DNA of 64,000 nt. It comes from Actinomadura physcomitrii (GTDB lineage Bacteria; Actinomycetota; Actinomycetes; Streptosporangiales; Streptosporangiaceae). Shown piece after piece: positions 1 through 6,901 of the stretch (the first letter of the stretch is position 1; every line of letters begins with the position of its first letter). The stretch spans positions 1 through 64,000 of the forward strand of contig NZ_WBMS02000008.1 in assembly GCF_008923205.2 (NCBI RefSeq), read 5' to 3'. Under the pieces are notes generated by a model, which did not search any database, had not been told where the DNA came from, and worked only from the letters and a program-made list of their open reading frames with translations. The position numbers were made by a program, and so were the translations under genes.

Positions 1-34
1 GGGGGGTGTGTTTTGTGGGCCGCCCCCCCCCCCC

Positions 35-73
35 CCCCGCCCCCGGGTCGCGCCACCCCACCACCCCCCTCCG
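35..73. repeat. Left inverted copy of a GC-rich repeat flanking the DUF222/HNH gene
   Basis: This stretch is the reverse complement of positions 1847-1884, with only one extra C in the C6 run and no other difference over about 38 bases. The shared core includes GGTGGGGTGGCGCGACCCGG read on the minus strand. The two copies face each other around the DUF222/HNH gene. The left copy continues into a poly-C tract at 23-34 and is cut by the window start, so its full extent is unknown. It may be a terminal inverted repeat or simply a second member of an intergenic repeat family. Confidence 0.75.
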
Positions 74-241
74 CAACCAACCAAGACAACCAACAGCCGA
101 GCGGCCCACCCGCGTCGACGAGAAAACCAATGTGAAACATATTCAAGAAAGGTTGCCCAATCGGTCGACCGGCCTCGCGAAGCCACAAAAGTACTTGCGC
201 TCGATCGCTGCTTTCCACTCGCAAATGCCGGTCACATCGGG

Positions 242-253
242 TAGTATTCAGGT
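242..253 (+). promoter_or_regulatory. Probable leaderless promoter of the DUF222/HNH gene
   Basis: A TAGTAT hexamer at 242-247 lies 6 bases before the ATG at 254, the spacing expected when transcription starts at the start codon. There is no Shine-Dalgarno sequence. The preceding 120 bases are noticeably more AT-rich than the rest of the window. No convincing -35 box is seen. Confidence 0.5.
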
Positions 254-1522
254 ATGCATTCAGTGACGGTCGACCTTGAGGCCGCGTCCACCACGCAATT
301 GGTGAACGCGCTCTCGGTCATCGCCACTGAACTCGCCCAACGCGAAGCGCCCGACTCGGCCGCCGTCTGCCTGGAACTCACCGAAACCCTCGCCGCCGCA
401 TCCGATATGCAGGAAAGCGCGCTGGCCGGATTCATCGGGCGGGTGGATGCCGCCGGTGAGCAGGCCCGGTGGGGGTATCCCTCCACCCGGGCGTGGCTGC
501 GGTCCCGCCTCGGGATGCGGGAGAGCCGCGCCAAGGAGCGCCTCACCCTGGCCCGCCAACGCCACCGCCTCCCGCAGGTCGCCGAGCGGCTGGCCGCCGG
601 GGAGCTGTCCTACGGGTACGCGACCACGGTGGCCGACTCGGTCGCCAGGCTCGATGACACCGACTGCGCCCAAGCCGAGACCACGCTGCTGGGGATGGCC
701 GATCAGGGGTTCTCGGCCGGGAAGGTCGCCGCGTTCGGCCGCCGGATCCGTGATGTCATCGCCGAGCGTGACGGCACCGAGGACGCCCCGGATGAGGACA
801 CCAAGCGGGGTTATGCCAGGTCGTGGTTGACCACGACGCGGTCGCTGGACGGCGGCCGGTATGTGAAGGGGTGGCTGAACCCCGAGGACGCCGCGATCTG
901 GGACGGGACTTTGGCGCCGTTGGCCAAGCCGGCGGGGCCCGATGACCGCCGGGACGTGGCGGAGCGGACGGCGGCGGCGCTGTCGAGTGTGCTGTCGGGC
1001 GGGCACAAGGCCTCCAAGGTCACCGTCATCTGCGACCTGGAGACACTGACCGGCGGCAACGCCCCCGCCCGCCTCACTGATGGGACGCCGATCCCGGCCG
1101 CGCAGGCCCGCCGCATCGCCCTGGCGGCGGGTGTCTCCCCGCTGCTGCTGGGGCGCGGGAACACCCCGCTGTACCTGGGCTACCGGGAACGGTTCGCGAG
1201 TGCTGCGCAACGCCAAGTCCTCGAAACCCTGTACCCCTCGTGCGCGGTGCGGGGATGCGAGATGCCGGGCACGCTGTGCGAGGTCGACCACGTCCACGGA
1301 TGGGCACTCGGCAGCCCCACCGACATCGACCAACTCGCGCTCACCTGTGGATGGCATAACCGGTTCAAGCACACCAGCCCCGACCAGATCCACATCACCA
1401 AGGATCCCGACGGGCGGTACGTCTACCGGCTGCTCCCACCGGCCGACGCCCGAGGGGCAACGGGCAGTGGCCCACCGGGCGGCACCGGCCCACCCGATGA
1501 CCCCCTCGACTGGGCCGCATAA
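254..1522 (+). CDS. DUF222 domain-containing HNH endonuclease (13E12-repeat family)
   Basis: A 422-residue protein of the actinobacterial DUF222/HNH family, which includes the M. tuberculosis REP13E12 proteins. The first ~320 residues are the helical DUF222 region. Residues ~325-375 form the HNH nuclease fold, with paired cysteines (CAVRGC), the central CEVDHVHGW segment carrying the catalytic histidine, and CGWHNRFKH supplying the last metal-binding His/Asn. A Gly/Pro-rich tail follows. The length is full for the family and no frame damage is seen. The gene stands alone, is apparently leaderless, is followed by a strong hairpin, and is bracketed by inverted repeats. Family members are often multicopy and linked to mobile DNA, but their biological role is not established; nuclease activity is inferred from the motif. 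Confidence 0.9.
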   Translation: MHSVTVDLEAASTTQLVNALSVIATELAQREAPDSAAVCLELTETLAAASDMQESALAGFIGRVDAAGEQARWGYPSTRAWLRSRLGMRESRAKERLTLARQRHRLPQVAERLAAGELSYGYATTVADSVARLDDTDCAQAETTLLGMADQGFSAGKVAAFGRRIRDVIAERDGTEDAPDEDTKRGYARSWLTTTRSLDGGRYVKGWLNPEDAAIWDGTLAPLAKPAGPDDRRDVAERTAAALSSVLSGGHKASKVTVICDLETLTGGNAPARLTDGTPIPAAQARRIALAAGVSPLLLGRGNTPLYLGYRERFASAAQRQVLETLYPSCAVRGCEMPGTLCEVDHVHGWALGSPTDIDQLALTCGWHNRFKHTSPDQIHITKDPDGRYVYRLLPPADARGATGSGPPGGTGPPDDPLDWAA

Positions 1523-1552
1523 CCCACCCCACCAGCACGACCGGCATGACCG

Positions 1553-1593
1553 CCGAGTCCGCCCGGAACCACTCGGGTCCCGGGCGGACTCGG
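1553..1593 (+). terminator. Strong hairpin after the DUF222/HNH gene
   Basis: A perfect 14-base-pair stem (CCGAGTCCGCCCGG at 1553-1566 with its complement at 1580-1593) encloses a 13-base loop, 30 bases after the stop codon. No U-tract follows, as is usual for actinomycete terminators. Positions 1594-1846 hold nothing else I can recognise. Confidence 0.7.
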
Positions 1594-1846
1594 CATGCCC
1601 ACACCACACCGCACACCCGCACCGCACGCCAGTGGGCCACCATCAAGGCCGGGCCGCCCGGTTCTGCGCCTGGATGACCACCGAACGGCTCCCACCCAGG
1701 TCGGCGGCATTCACAGTCCCCGGTCTCGCCCTGGCCTCGCGGCACGCGACCCAGCGCGGCGGACGAACAAGCGTGGCGCCTGGCAGCGTGTGCTCACGTG
1801 GTGGCGAATAGAGCAGGGATGCCTGTTCGGTCCTCGTGGTACCTGA

Positions 1847-2027
1847 CGGAGGGGGTGGTGGGGTGGCGCGACCCGGGGGCGGGGCAGGCGGAGCCTGCCC
1901 CTATCACCTGCCCAGGGGCCGCAGAGGCTCCAAAGTCAAGGGTGGACGAAGTCCATCGCGTAGCGACGCCGAAGGCGCCCTTGACTTTGGAGGGGCGGCC
2001 CCGTACGCAAGCGCCACCCCACCACCC
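1847..2027. repeat. Multi-branched palindromic element containing the right inverted copy
   Basis: Outer arms of 17 perfectly paired bases (1853-1869 with 2011-2027) enclose further nested structure. There is a 9-base-pair hairpin with loop GGA at 1881-1901. Stems 1915-1922/1995-2002 (8 bp) and 1928-1942/1978-1992 (15 bp) follow. The space between the 15-bp arms, 1943-1977, is filled exactly by three adjacent perfect mini-hairpins, each with a 3-base loop: TGGAC-GAA-GTCCA, TCGC-GTA-GCGA and CGCC-GAA-GGCG. The 5' part, 1847-1884, is the mirror copy of 35-73. It looks like a non-coding REP/MITE-type element able to form a cruciform or a folded RNA. No ORF in it looks real. Confidence 0.8.
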
Positions 2028-2198
2028 GAACACCCCACATGCCGAAGCATCCGAACACCCCATCGCAACGACGCACCTGAACACCCCTCCCGCCAATCCC
2101 CGAACACCCCCCGCCGACGCGTCCGAACACCGCTCGAGAGCACCCGCACACCCTTTGAGAGCACCCGCACACCCCTTGAGAGCACCCGAACACGGTGG
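2028..2198. repeat. Degenerate tandem tract of GAACACCC units and a 21-base repeat
   Basis: After the palindrome the sequence repeats a GAACACCC or GCACACCC word about eight times at irregular 13-27 base spacing. It then settles into three units with a regular 21-base period (GAGAGCACCC starting at 2136, 2157 and 2178). No protein-like frame runs through it. It ends about 27 bases before the start of the hydrolase gene, so it occupies that gene's upstream region. Confidence 0.7.
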
Positions 2199-2224
2199 CT
2201 CTGGGCTGCTGGGAGGATGGTGGG

Positions 2225-3085
2225 ATGCCGGTTTTCAGTGGACGGGATGGGACGCGCCTCGCCTACCGCGTCACGGAGGATGCTGGGAGCGGAGAGCCGC
2301 TGTTGTGCGTTCCGGGCGGGCCGATGCGGGCTTCTTCCTATCTCGGGGACCTCGGCGGCCTGTCCGGGAGGCGGCGGCTCGTCATGCTGGATCTGCGCGG
2401 CACCGGGGCATCGGAGGAACCGGTCGATCCGGCGACGTACCGGTGCGATCGGCAGGTCGATGACCTGGAGGCGTTGCGGGAGCATCTGGGGCTGGAGCGG
2501 GTCGATCTTCTTGCGCATTCGGCGGGCGGGGACCTCGCGGTCCTGTATGCGCTGGGGCATCCGGAGCGGGTGCGGTCGTTGACGCTGGTCGCGGGGCGGG
2601 GGCGGGCGCTCGGGATCGACTTCACGGTGGAGCATCGCCGGGAGGCGATGGCGCTGCGGAAGGACGAGCCGTGGTTCGAGGCGGGCCTTCGCGCGTTCGA
2701 GGCGGTCTGGGCGGGGAGCGCGTCGGAGGCCGACTGGGAGGCGGTGGTGCCGTTCTTCTACGGGCGTTGGGACGCGGCGGCGCGGGCCCATGCGGAGGGG
2801 GAGATCGGGGAGACGAACGAGCGGGCGGCGGAGGTGTACGCGTCGCCGGGGGCGTTCGATCCGGTGGCGGCGCGGCGGGCCGTCGCGGGGGTGGACGCGC
2901 CGGTTCTGGTCCTTGCCGGCGAGCTGGACGGCGGGCCGTTGCCGCGGGTCGCCCATGAGATCGCGGCGGCCTTCCCGGCGGGGACGGCGGTCGTGCAGCC
3001 GGGAGCGGGGCATTTCCCGTGGCTCGACGACCCCCGATGGTTCGTCGAGGCGGTGGCGAGGTTCCTGGAGCGCGGCACGGATTGA
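2225..3085 (+). CDS. Alpha/beta hydrolase, proline iminopeptidase-like
   Basis: A 286-residue alpha/beta-hydrolase fold protein. The oxyanion region lies around PLLCVPGGPM and is followed by the GTGASE segment typical of S33 peptidases. The nucleophile elbow is AHSAGG (Ser near residue 100), an Asp sits in the LVLAGELDGG strand, and the catalytic His is in GHFPWLDDP near the C terminus. The fold and triad suggest a cytoplasmic peptidase, lactonase or esterase; the substrate is unknown. An upstream in-frame ATG at 2195 exists, but the ATG at 2225 is preceded by a GGGAGG-like ribosome site and begins directly with the conserved first strand, so it is preferred. The stop codon overlaps the promoter of the following merR-type gene. 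Confidence 0.85.
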   Translation: MPVFSGRDGTRLAYRVTEDAGSGEPLLCVPGGPMRASSYLGDLGGLSGRRRLVMLDLRGTGASEEPVDPATYRCDRQVDDLEALREHLGLERVDLLAHSAGGDLAVLYALGHPERVRSLTLVAGRGRALGIDFTVEHRREAMALRKDEPWFEAGLRAFEAVWAGSASEADWEAVVPFFYGRWDAAARAHAEGEIGETNERAAEVYASPGAFDPVAARRAVAGVDAPVLVLAGELDGGPLPRVAHEIAAAFPAGTAVVQPGAGHFPWLDDPRWFVEAVARFLERGTD

Positions 3086-3112
3086 CCTGGAGTGCACTCC
3101 AGGTGGAATCCT
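3082..3112 (+). promoter_or_regulatory. MerR-type promoter/operator with long spacer
   Basis: TTGACC at 3082-3087 serves as -35. It is followed by the perfect 18-base palindrome CCTGGAGTGCACTCCAGG (3086-3103). A 19-base spacer, the hallmark of MerR-controlled promoters, leads to a weak -10 at 3107-3112. Transcription would then start at about the GTG at 3120. The layout implies direct autoregulation by the downstream MerR protein. Confidence 0.75.
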
Positions 3113-3119
3113 GGGGAGC

Positions 3120-3497
3120 GTGAGCTCTTATTCGCCGGCCGAGACCGCTGAGAGAAGCGGTTTCAGCATCGACACGTTGCGTTACTACGAGAAGATCGGG
3201 CTGCTGGAAGGGATCGCGCGGAACGCGTCCGGACGGCGCGTGTTCAGCGACAGCGACCTGCAGTGGCTCGGGATGCTGCGGTGCCTGCGCGAGACGGGGA
3301 TGCCGATCGCGGAGATGCTGCGGTACTCAGAGCTCGCGCGCGGTGGTGCCGAGACCGTGCGGGAGCGGCTGGAGTTGCTGCAGGAGCACGACCGCCGGGT
3401 GGAGGCGCAGATCGCCCGGCTGCGCGAGCAGCAGGAGCACATCAAGTTCAAGATCGGCTTCTATGCCGGTGCGGTCTGCGAGGGCTCTCCGGCCTGA
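3120..3497 (+). CDS. MerR family transcriptional regulator
   Basis: A 125-residue MerR regulator. Residues ~4-70 form the winged helix-turn-helix, with the family signature TLRYYEKIGLL and the wing segment GRRVFSDSDL. Residues ~80-115 form the antiparallel coiled-coil dimerisation helix rich in Glu, Gln and Arg. The C-terminal effector part is very short (FYAGAVCEGSPA), with a single Cys that could be a sensing residue, as in the AdhR/YfmP-like branch. The GTG start is chosen because it sits at the predicted transcription start, making the mRNA leaderless. It lies 34 bases after the hydrolase gene, but the operator between them suggests independent transcription. The effector is unknown. Confidence 0.88.
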   Translation: MSSYSPAETAERSGFSIDTLRYYEKIGLLEGIARNASGRRVFSDSDLQWLGMLRCLRETGMPIAEMLRYSELARGGAETVRERLELLQEHDRRVEAQIARLREQQEHIKFKIGFYAGAVCEGSPA

Positions 3498-3556
3498 GCG
3501 CCTGATGGGGACGGAGTCGCTGCGCGGTCGCAGCGGCTCCGTTCTGGCGGCCGGCT

Positions 3557-4171
3557 TCAGCGGGTCCACGAGGGGGAGCGGCCGAGGAGGGCGAGGAGGC
3601 GGTCCTGCGGGGACGCGCCGTCCGCGGACGGGACGGCGGGCGCGAAGGACGTCCCGGGCCCGCGGTCCTCGGCGCCGGTGGGGACGATCGCGGCGACCTT
3701 GAGCGACGCGCCGACCAGCTCGTCGCCGGGCTCCCACGGCGCGCCGATCGTCGCGGCGACGTCCCAGGCGTGCACGACCAGGTCGACGAAGTGGAAGCTG
3801 ATCGCGAGCGCGGCGGGGAAGGGGCCGCCGTCGCGGACCTCGGGGAGGACGAGCCCGGCGTCGAGGGCGGTCGCGGCGAACGCCTCGGTGACGAGGTCGA
3901 GGGACGCCGCGGCGGCGGCGTAGGGGTCGTCGCCGAGGTCGCCGCCGTTCCAGTTGGACAGGCGGGCGCCGTCGCCGCGGGCGGCGGCCGCGAACCCCTG
4001 GTCCTGGCCGACCTGGTGGCGCAGCAGGCCGTGCAGGGTCCAGTCGGGGCAGGGCGTCGGCAGGGCGAGCGCGTCCGGTTTCACCTGGGCGACGGCCGCG
4101 AGGTAAAGGTCGGCGGCCTTGCGGTCCAGGGGCCGGAAGTCGGTGGTGAGCAGTTCGGTCAACGGGTCCAT
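3557..4171 (-). CDS. TIGR03086 family metal-binding protein (DinB/mycothiol-dependent superfamily)
   Basis: A 204-residue protein of the actinobacterial TIGR03086 family, part of the DinB-like four-helix-bundle superfamily that includes mycothiol-dependent maleylpyruvate isomerase. The N-terminal signature CPDWTLHGLLRHQVGQ carries the first metal-binding His, and the later HFVDLVVHAWDV segment supplies the others. The function of the family is not established; a mycothiol-dependent thiol-transfer role is inferred from relatives. A TACGGT hexamer (complement of 4178-4183) lies 6 bases before the ATG, so the transcript is probably leaderless. It is divergent from the MocR-type regulator at 4254 with an 82-base shared promoter region. 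Confidence 0.85.
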   Translation of the reverse strand: MDPLTELLTTDFRPLDRKAADLYLAAVAQVKPDALALPTPCPDWTLHGLLRHQVGQDQGFAAAARGDGARLSNWNGGDLGDDPYAAAAASLDLVTEAFAATALDAGLVLPEVRDGGPFPAALAISFHFVDLVVHAWDVAATIGAPWEPGDELVGASLKVAAIVPTGAEDRGPGTSFAPAVPSADGASPQDRLLALLGRSPSWTR

Positions 4172-4240
4172 GCGGCCACCGTAGGAAGCGCGAGTGGCTC
4201 AGGTACAGGGCCAAAAACGCGGAAAACGACTGAGCCGGTC

Positions 4241-4246
4241 TAGGGT
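4241..4246 (+). promoter_or_regulatory. -10 box of the MocR-type regulator
   Basis: TAGGGT lies 7 bases before the GTG at 4254, with no Shine-Dalgarno sequence. This favours a leaderless transcript and the shorter start over the in-frame GTG at 4194, which would overlap the divergent promoter. Confidence 0.5.
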
Positions 4247-4253
4247 CGGGCGC

Positions 4254-5681
4254 GTGGACCTGCATGTGAGCCTCGTCGGGCGCAAGGACCTGGCGGGCCA
4301 GATCTACCGGCAGCTGCGGGCCGCGATCCTGGACGGGCGGCTGCGCGCGGGGGAGGCGGCGCCGCCGACGCGGGAGCTGGCGCGGCGGCTGGCGATCTCG
4401 CGGAACACGGTGGCGGTCGCCTACGACCGGCTCGCGGCGGAGGGGTTCCTGGAGAGCCGGGTGGGGGCGGGGACGTTCGTCCGGGACGCCGGTTTCCTGG
4501 AGCGGGAGCGCCCGGTGGCGTCGCCGCTGCGGCCCCGGCCGGTGTGGGACGAGGTGAGGGTCTGGCCGGCGCGGATGTCCGGCATCACCTGGGACTTCCG
4601 GGCGGGACTGCCGGACGTGCGGCTGTTCCCGTACGAGTCGTGGCGGCGGATCATGGCGGGGCGGCTGCGGCCGTCCGCGCTCGGCGACCCGGCGGCGGCC
4701 GGGGACCCGGCGGGGCTGGCGGACCTGCGGGAGGCGATCGCCCGGCACGTCGGGGTGTCGCGGTCGGTGCGGGCGGCCGCGGCGGACGTGGTGGTGACGT
4801 CGGGGATCCAGCAGGCGCTCGACCTGGTCGTCCGGGTGCTGCTGGAGCCGGGGGACGTGGTGGCGGTCGAGGATCCCGGGTACCCGCCGGTGCGGATGCT
4901 GCTGCGCGCGGCGGGGATGCGGGTGCGGGGCGTGCCGGTGGACGCGGAGGGCCTGCGGGTGGACGCGCTGCCGGACGGCGCGCGGGCCGTCTATGTGACG
5001 CCGTCGCACCAGTTCCCGCTGGGGATGCCGATGTCGCTGCCGCGCCGCCGCGCGCTGCTGGAGTGGGCGCGGCGCCGGGACGTGGTGATCGTCGAGGACG
5101 ACTACGACACCGAGTACCGGTACGGGGGCCGGCCGATCGAGCCGCTGCAGAGCCTGGACGACGGCGGCCGCGTGCTCTACATGGGCACCTTCTCCAAGAT
5201 CATGCGTCCGGTGGTGCGGATCGGGTTCCTCGTCGCTCCGCCGTCGCTGCACCGCGCGTTCCGGCTGGCGCGGTACGTCTCGTCCTGGCACGCGGAGCTG
5301 CCGGCGCAGGCGGCGCTGGCCCGGTTCATCGACGAGGGGCTGCTCGCGCGGCACATCCGCAGGTCGCGCCGCGAGTACCAGGCCCGGCACGAGCGGGTCG
5401 CGGGGCTGCTCGGGACGCTGTTCGAGGGCCGGCTCGAGGTGGTGCCGTCGGCCGCGGGCCTGCATCTGAGCGCGACGCTGCCGGCCGGGACGGACGACGC
5501 GGCCGTCGTGCGCCGGGCGCTGGCGGAGGGGGTCGGGCTGTTCGCGCTGTCGGAGTTCGCCGTGGAGGGGCCGGCGGTGCCGGGGCTGGTGTTCGGCTAC
5601 GGCGCCGTGACGCTGCCGGAGATCGCCGAGGGCCTGCGCCGCGTGCGGCGCGCCGTGGACGGGCCGCCGTCCGCGGAGTGA
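4254..5681 (+). CDS. MocR/PdxR-like GntR regulator with aminotransferase domain
   Basis: A 475-residue chimera of the MocR subfamily. Residues ~5-75 are a GntR winged helix (LAGQIYRQLRAAILDGRL and ISRNTVAVAYDRLAAEGFLE). Residues ~100-470 are a fold-type I aminotransferase domain. In that domain the PLP-binding lysine is in the TFSKIMRP segment, and the cofactor-contacting Asp is in VEDDYDTEYRY. Such proteins bind PLP as effector and usually control vitamin B6 or amino-acid genes next door. No pdxST or obvious target gene lies here, so the target may be the gene itself, the divergent TIGR03086 gene or a distant locus. The start at 4254 fits the -10 spacing. It is convergent with the ABC remnant, 19 bases away. 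Confidence 0.88.
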   Translation: MDLHVSLVGRKDLAGQIYRQLRAAILDGRLRAGEAAPPTRELARRLAISRNTVAVAYDRLAAEGFLESRVGAGTFVRDAGFLERERPVASPLRPRPVWDEVRVWPARMSGITWDFRAGLPDVRLFPYESWRRIMAGRLRPSALGDPAAAGDPAGLADLREAIARHVGVSRSVRAAAADVVVTSGIQQALDLVVRVLLEPGDVVAVEDPGYPPVRMLLRAAGMRVRGVPVDAEGLRVDALPDGARAVYVTPSHQFPLGMPMSLPRRRALLEWARRRDVVIVEDDYDTEYRYGGRPIEPLQSLDDGGRVLYMGTFSKIMRPVVRIGFLVAPPSLHRAFRLARYVSSWHAELPAQAALARFIDEGLLARHIRRSRREYQARHERVAGLLGTLFEGRLEVVPSAAGLHLSATLPAGTDDAAVVRRALAEGVGLFALSEFAVEGPAVPGLVFGYGAVTLPEIAEGLRRVRRAVDGPPSAE

Positions 5682-5700
5682 CGCCGCGCGGTCCGCGGTC

Positions 5701-6783
5701 TCAGCGGTGGACGGGCGTGACGCGGCGGCCGTCCGCGCCGAACAGCAGCATCCGGTCGAGGTTCACGGTCAGCGCGACGTGGTCGCCGCGGTTCGGGCGC
5801 TGCCCGGGGTTGGCGCGGAAGATCAGGTCGGAGCGGCGGTGATGTCCGGCGTGCTCCTCGGCCTGCCCGGCCTTGCCGGACGGCCGGCCGAGCATCTCCC
5901 GCAGCCGGTCGCGCAGGCCCGGTCGCCGGGCCGCGGGTACCGCCGCGGGCAGCGGCCGTCCGAACTCGTTCGCGTCGACGGTCGGGATGCCGGCCTGCGC
6001 GTAGGCGAGCCACTCGTGACCGTGGAACTCCAGCGCGTGGACCTGGCCGGACAGCACCGTCCCCTGCCGGGCGGGCGCTCCCGGCGCGATCGGGACCAGC
6101 GTGTCGGGCCGGATCCCGGCGATCACCATCTGCCCGTGGTGGCTGATCAGCGAGGACGCGCGCGGGTCGTCCCACGGGATCGTCAGCCGCTGCGGGCCGA
6201 GGTCGAGCAGCAGCCCCTCGCCCTCGACCGCCCACAGCGTCGCCTGGAGCAGGTTGATCGGCGGGGAGCTGAGGAACGCCGCGACGAACACCGTCGCCGG
6301 GTCCTCGTAGATCTGCTCGGGGGTGCCGACGTCCTCCAGGACGCCGTCGCGCAGCACCGCCATCCGGTCGGCCATCGTCATGGCCTCGATCTGGTCGTGC
6401 GTGACGTAGACGGTGGTGGTGCGGCTGGAGCGCACCAGCGCGGCGATCTCCACCCGCAGCTCGGTGCGCAGCCCGGCGTCGAGGCTGGACAGCGGCTCGT
6501 CCATCAGGAACAGCGACGGCTCGCGGATCAGCGCCCGGCCGATCGCGGCGCGCTGCCGCTGCCCGCCCGACAGCGTGCCCGGCAGCCGGTCGATCATCGT
6601 GTTGAGGCCCAGCGCGCGCGCCAGCTCGACGACCCGCGCGGACGCCTCCGCGCGGTCGTCGCCCGACACCTCCAGCGGGAACATCATGTTCCCCTTGACG
6701 GTGCGGTGCGGGTAGAGCGCGCCCTCCTGGAACACCATCGCCACGTTCCGCTCGCGCGGCGCCAGGTCGTTGGCCACGCCCAC
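5701..6783 (-). pseudogene. 5'-truncated MalK/UgpC-type ABC transporter ATPase lacking Walker A
   Basis: The 360 residues from a GTG at 6783 match a sugar-type ABC ATPase from just before the Q-loop onward: RNVAMVFQEGALYPH (Q-loop), LSGGQRQRAAIGRAL (signature), LFLMDEPLSSLDAG (Walker B/D-loop), TTVYVTHDQIEAMT (H-loop), then a C-terminal MalK-like regulatory domain. About 65 residues including the P-loop are missing. In-frame translation upstream hits a TAG nine bases before the GTG, and no other frame between here and dnaG encodes a Walker A motif, so a simple frameshift does not explain the loss. There is no ribosome-binding site, and no permease or binding-protein gene is nearby. It is probably a decaying remnant. 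The intact reading frame means a non-ATPase role cannot be excluded. Confidence 0.75.
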
Positions 6784-6887
6784 CCGCGGCTACCGGCCGC
6801 CGACCCGTCGACGAGGCCGGGTCCGGCCACCTGCGCATCCCCCGGTGCGGGTTGCGGCGCGATGCCTTGGATGTCGGCGCGGCGCCG

Positions 6888-6893
6888 TAGACT
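6888..6893 (+). promoter_or_regulatory. -10 box of dnaG
   Basis: TAGACT lies 8 bases before the GTG start of dnaG with no ribosome site between. This indicates a leaderless or near-leaderless transcript. No clear -35 is visible. Confidence 0.5.
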
Positions 6894-6901
6894 CCTTCGC
6901 T

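Noticed and set aside
260-1627. Long minus-strand frame over the DUF222/HNH gene, and similar long frames opposite most genes
   Set aside because: They are third-position GC shadows: Arg/Pro/Gly-rich translations without domains, opposite clearly conserved genes.
2028-2198. Repeat tract as a CRISPR array
   Set aside because: The units are 8-21 bases with no distinct spacers of constant length and no cas genes nearby.
1798-2463. Plus-strand frames through the palindromic element and repeats
   Set aside because: Their translations are repeat-derived and run into the alpha/beta hydrolase in another frame; there is no ribosome site or domain.
6784-6901. A frameshifted Walker A segment completing the ABC ATPase
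   Set aside because: None of the minus-strand frames in this stretch encodes a GxxGxGK[ST] motif, and dnaG begins directly after.
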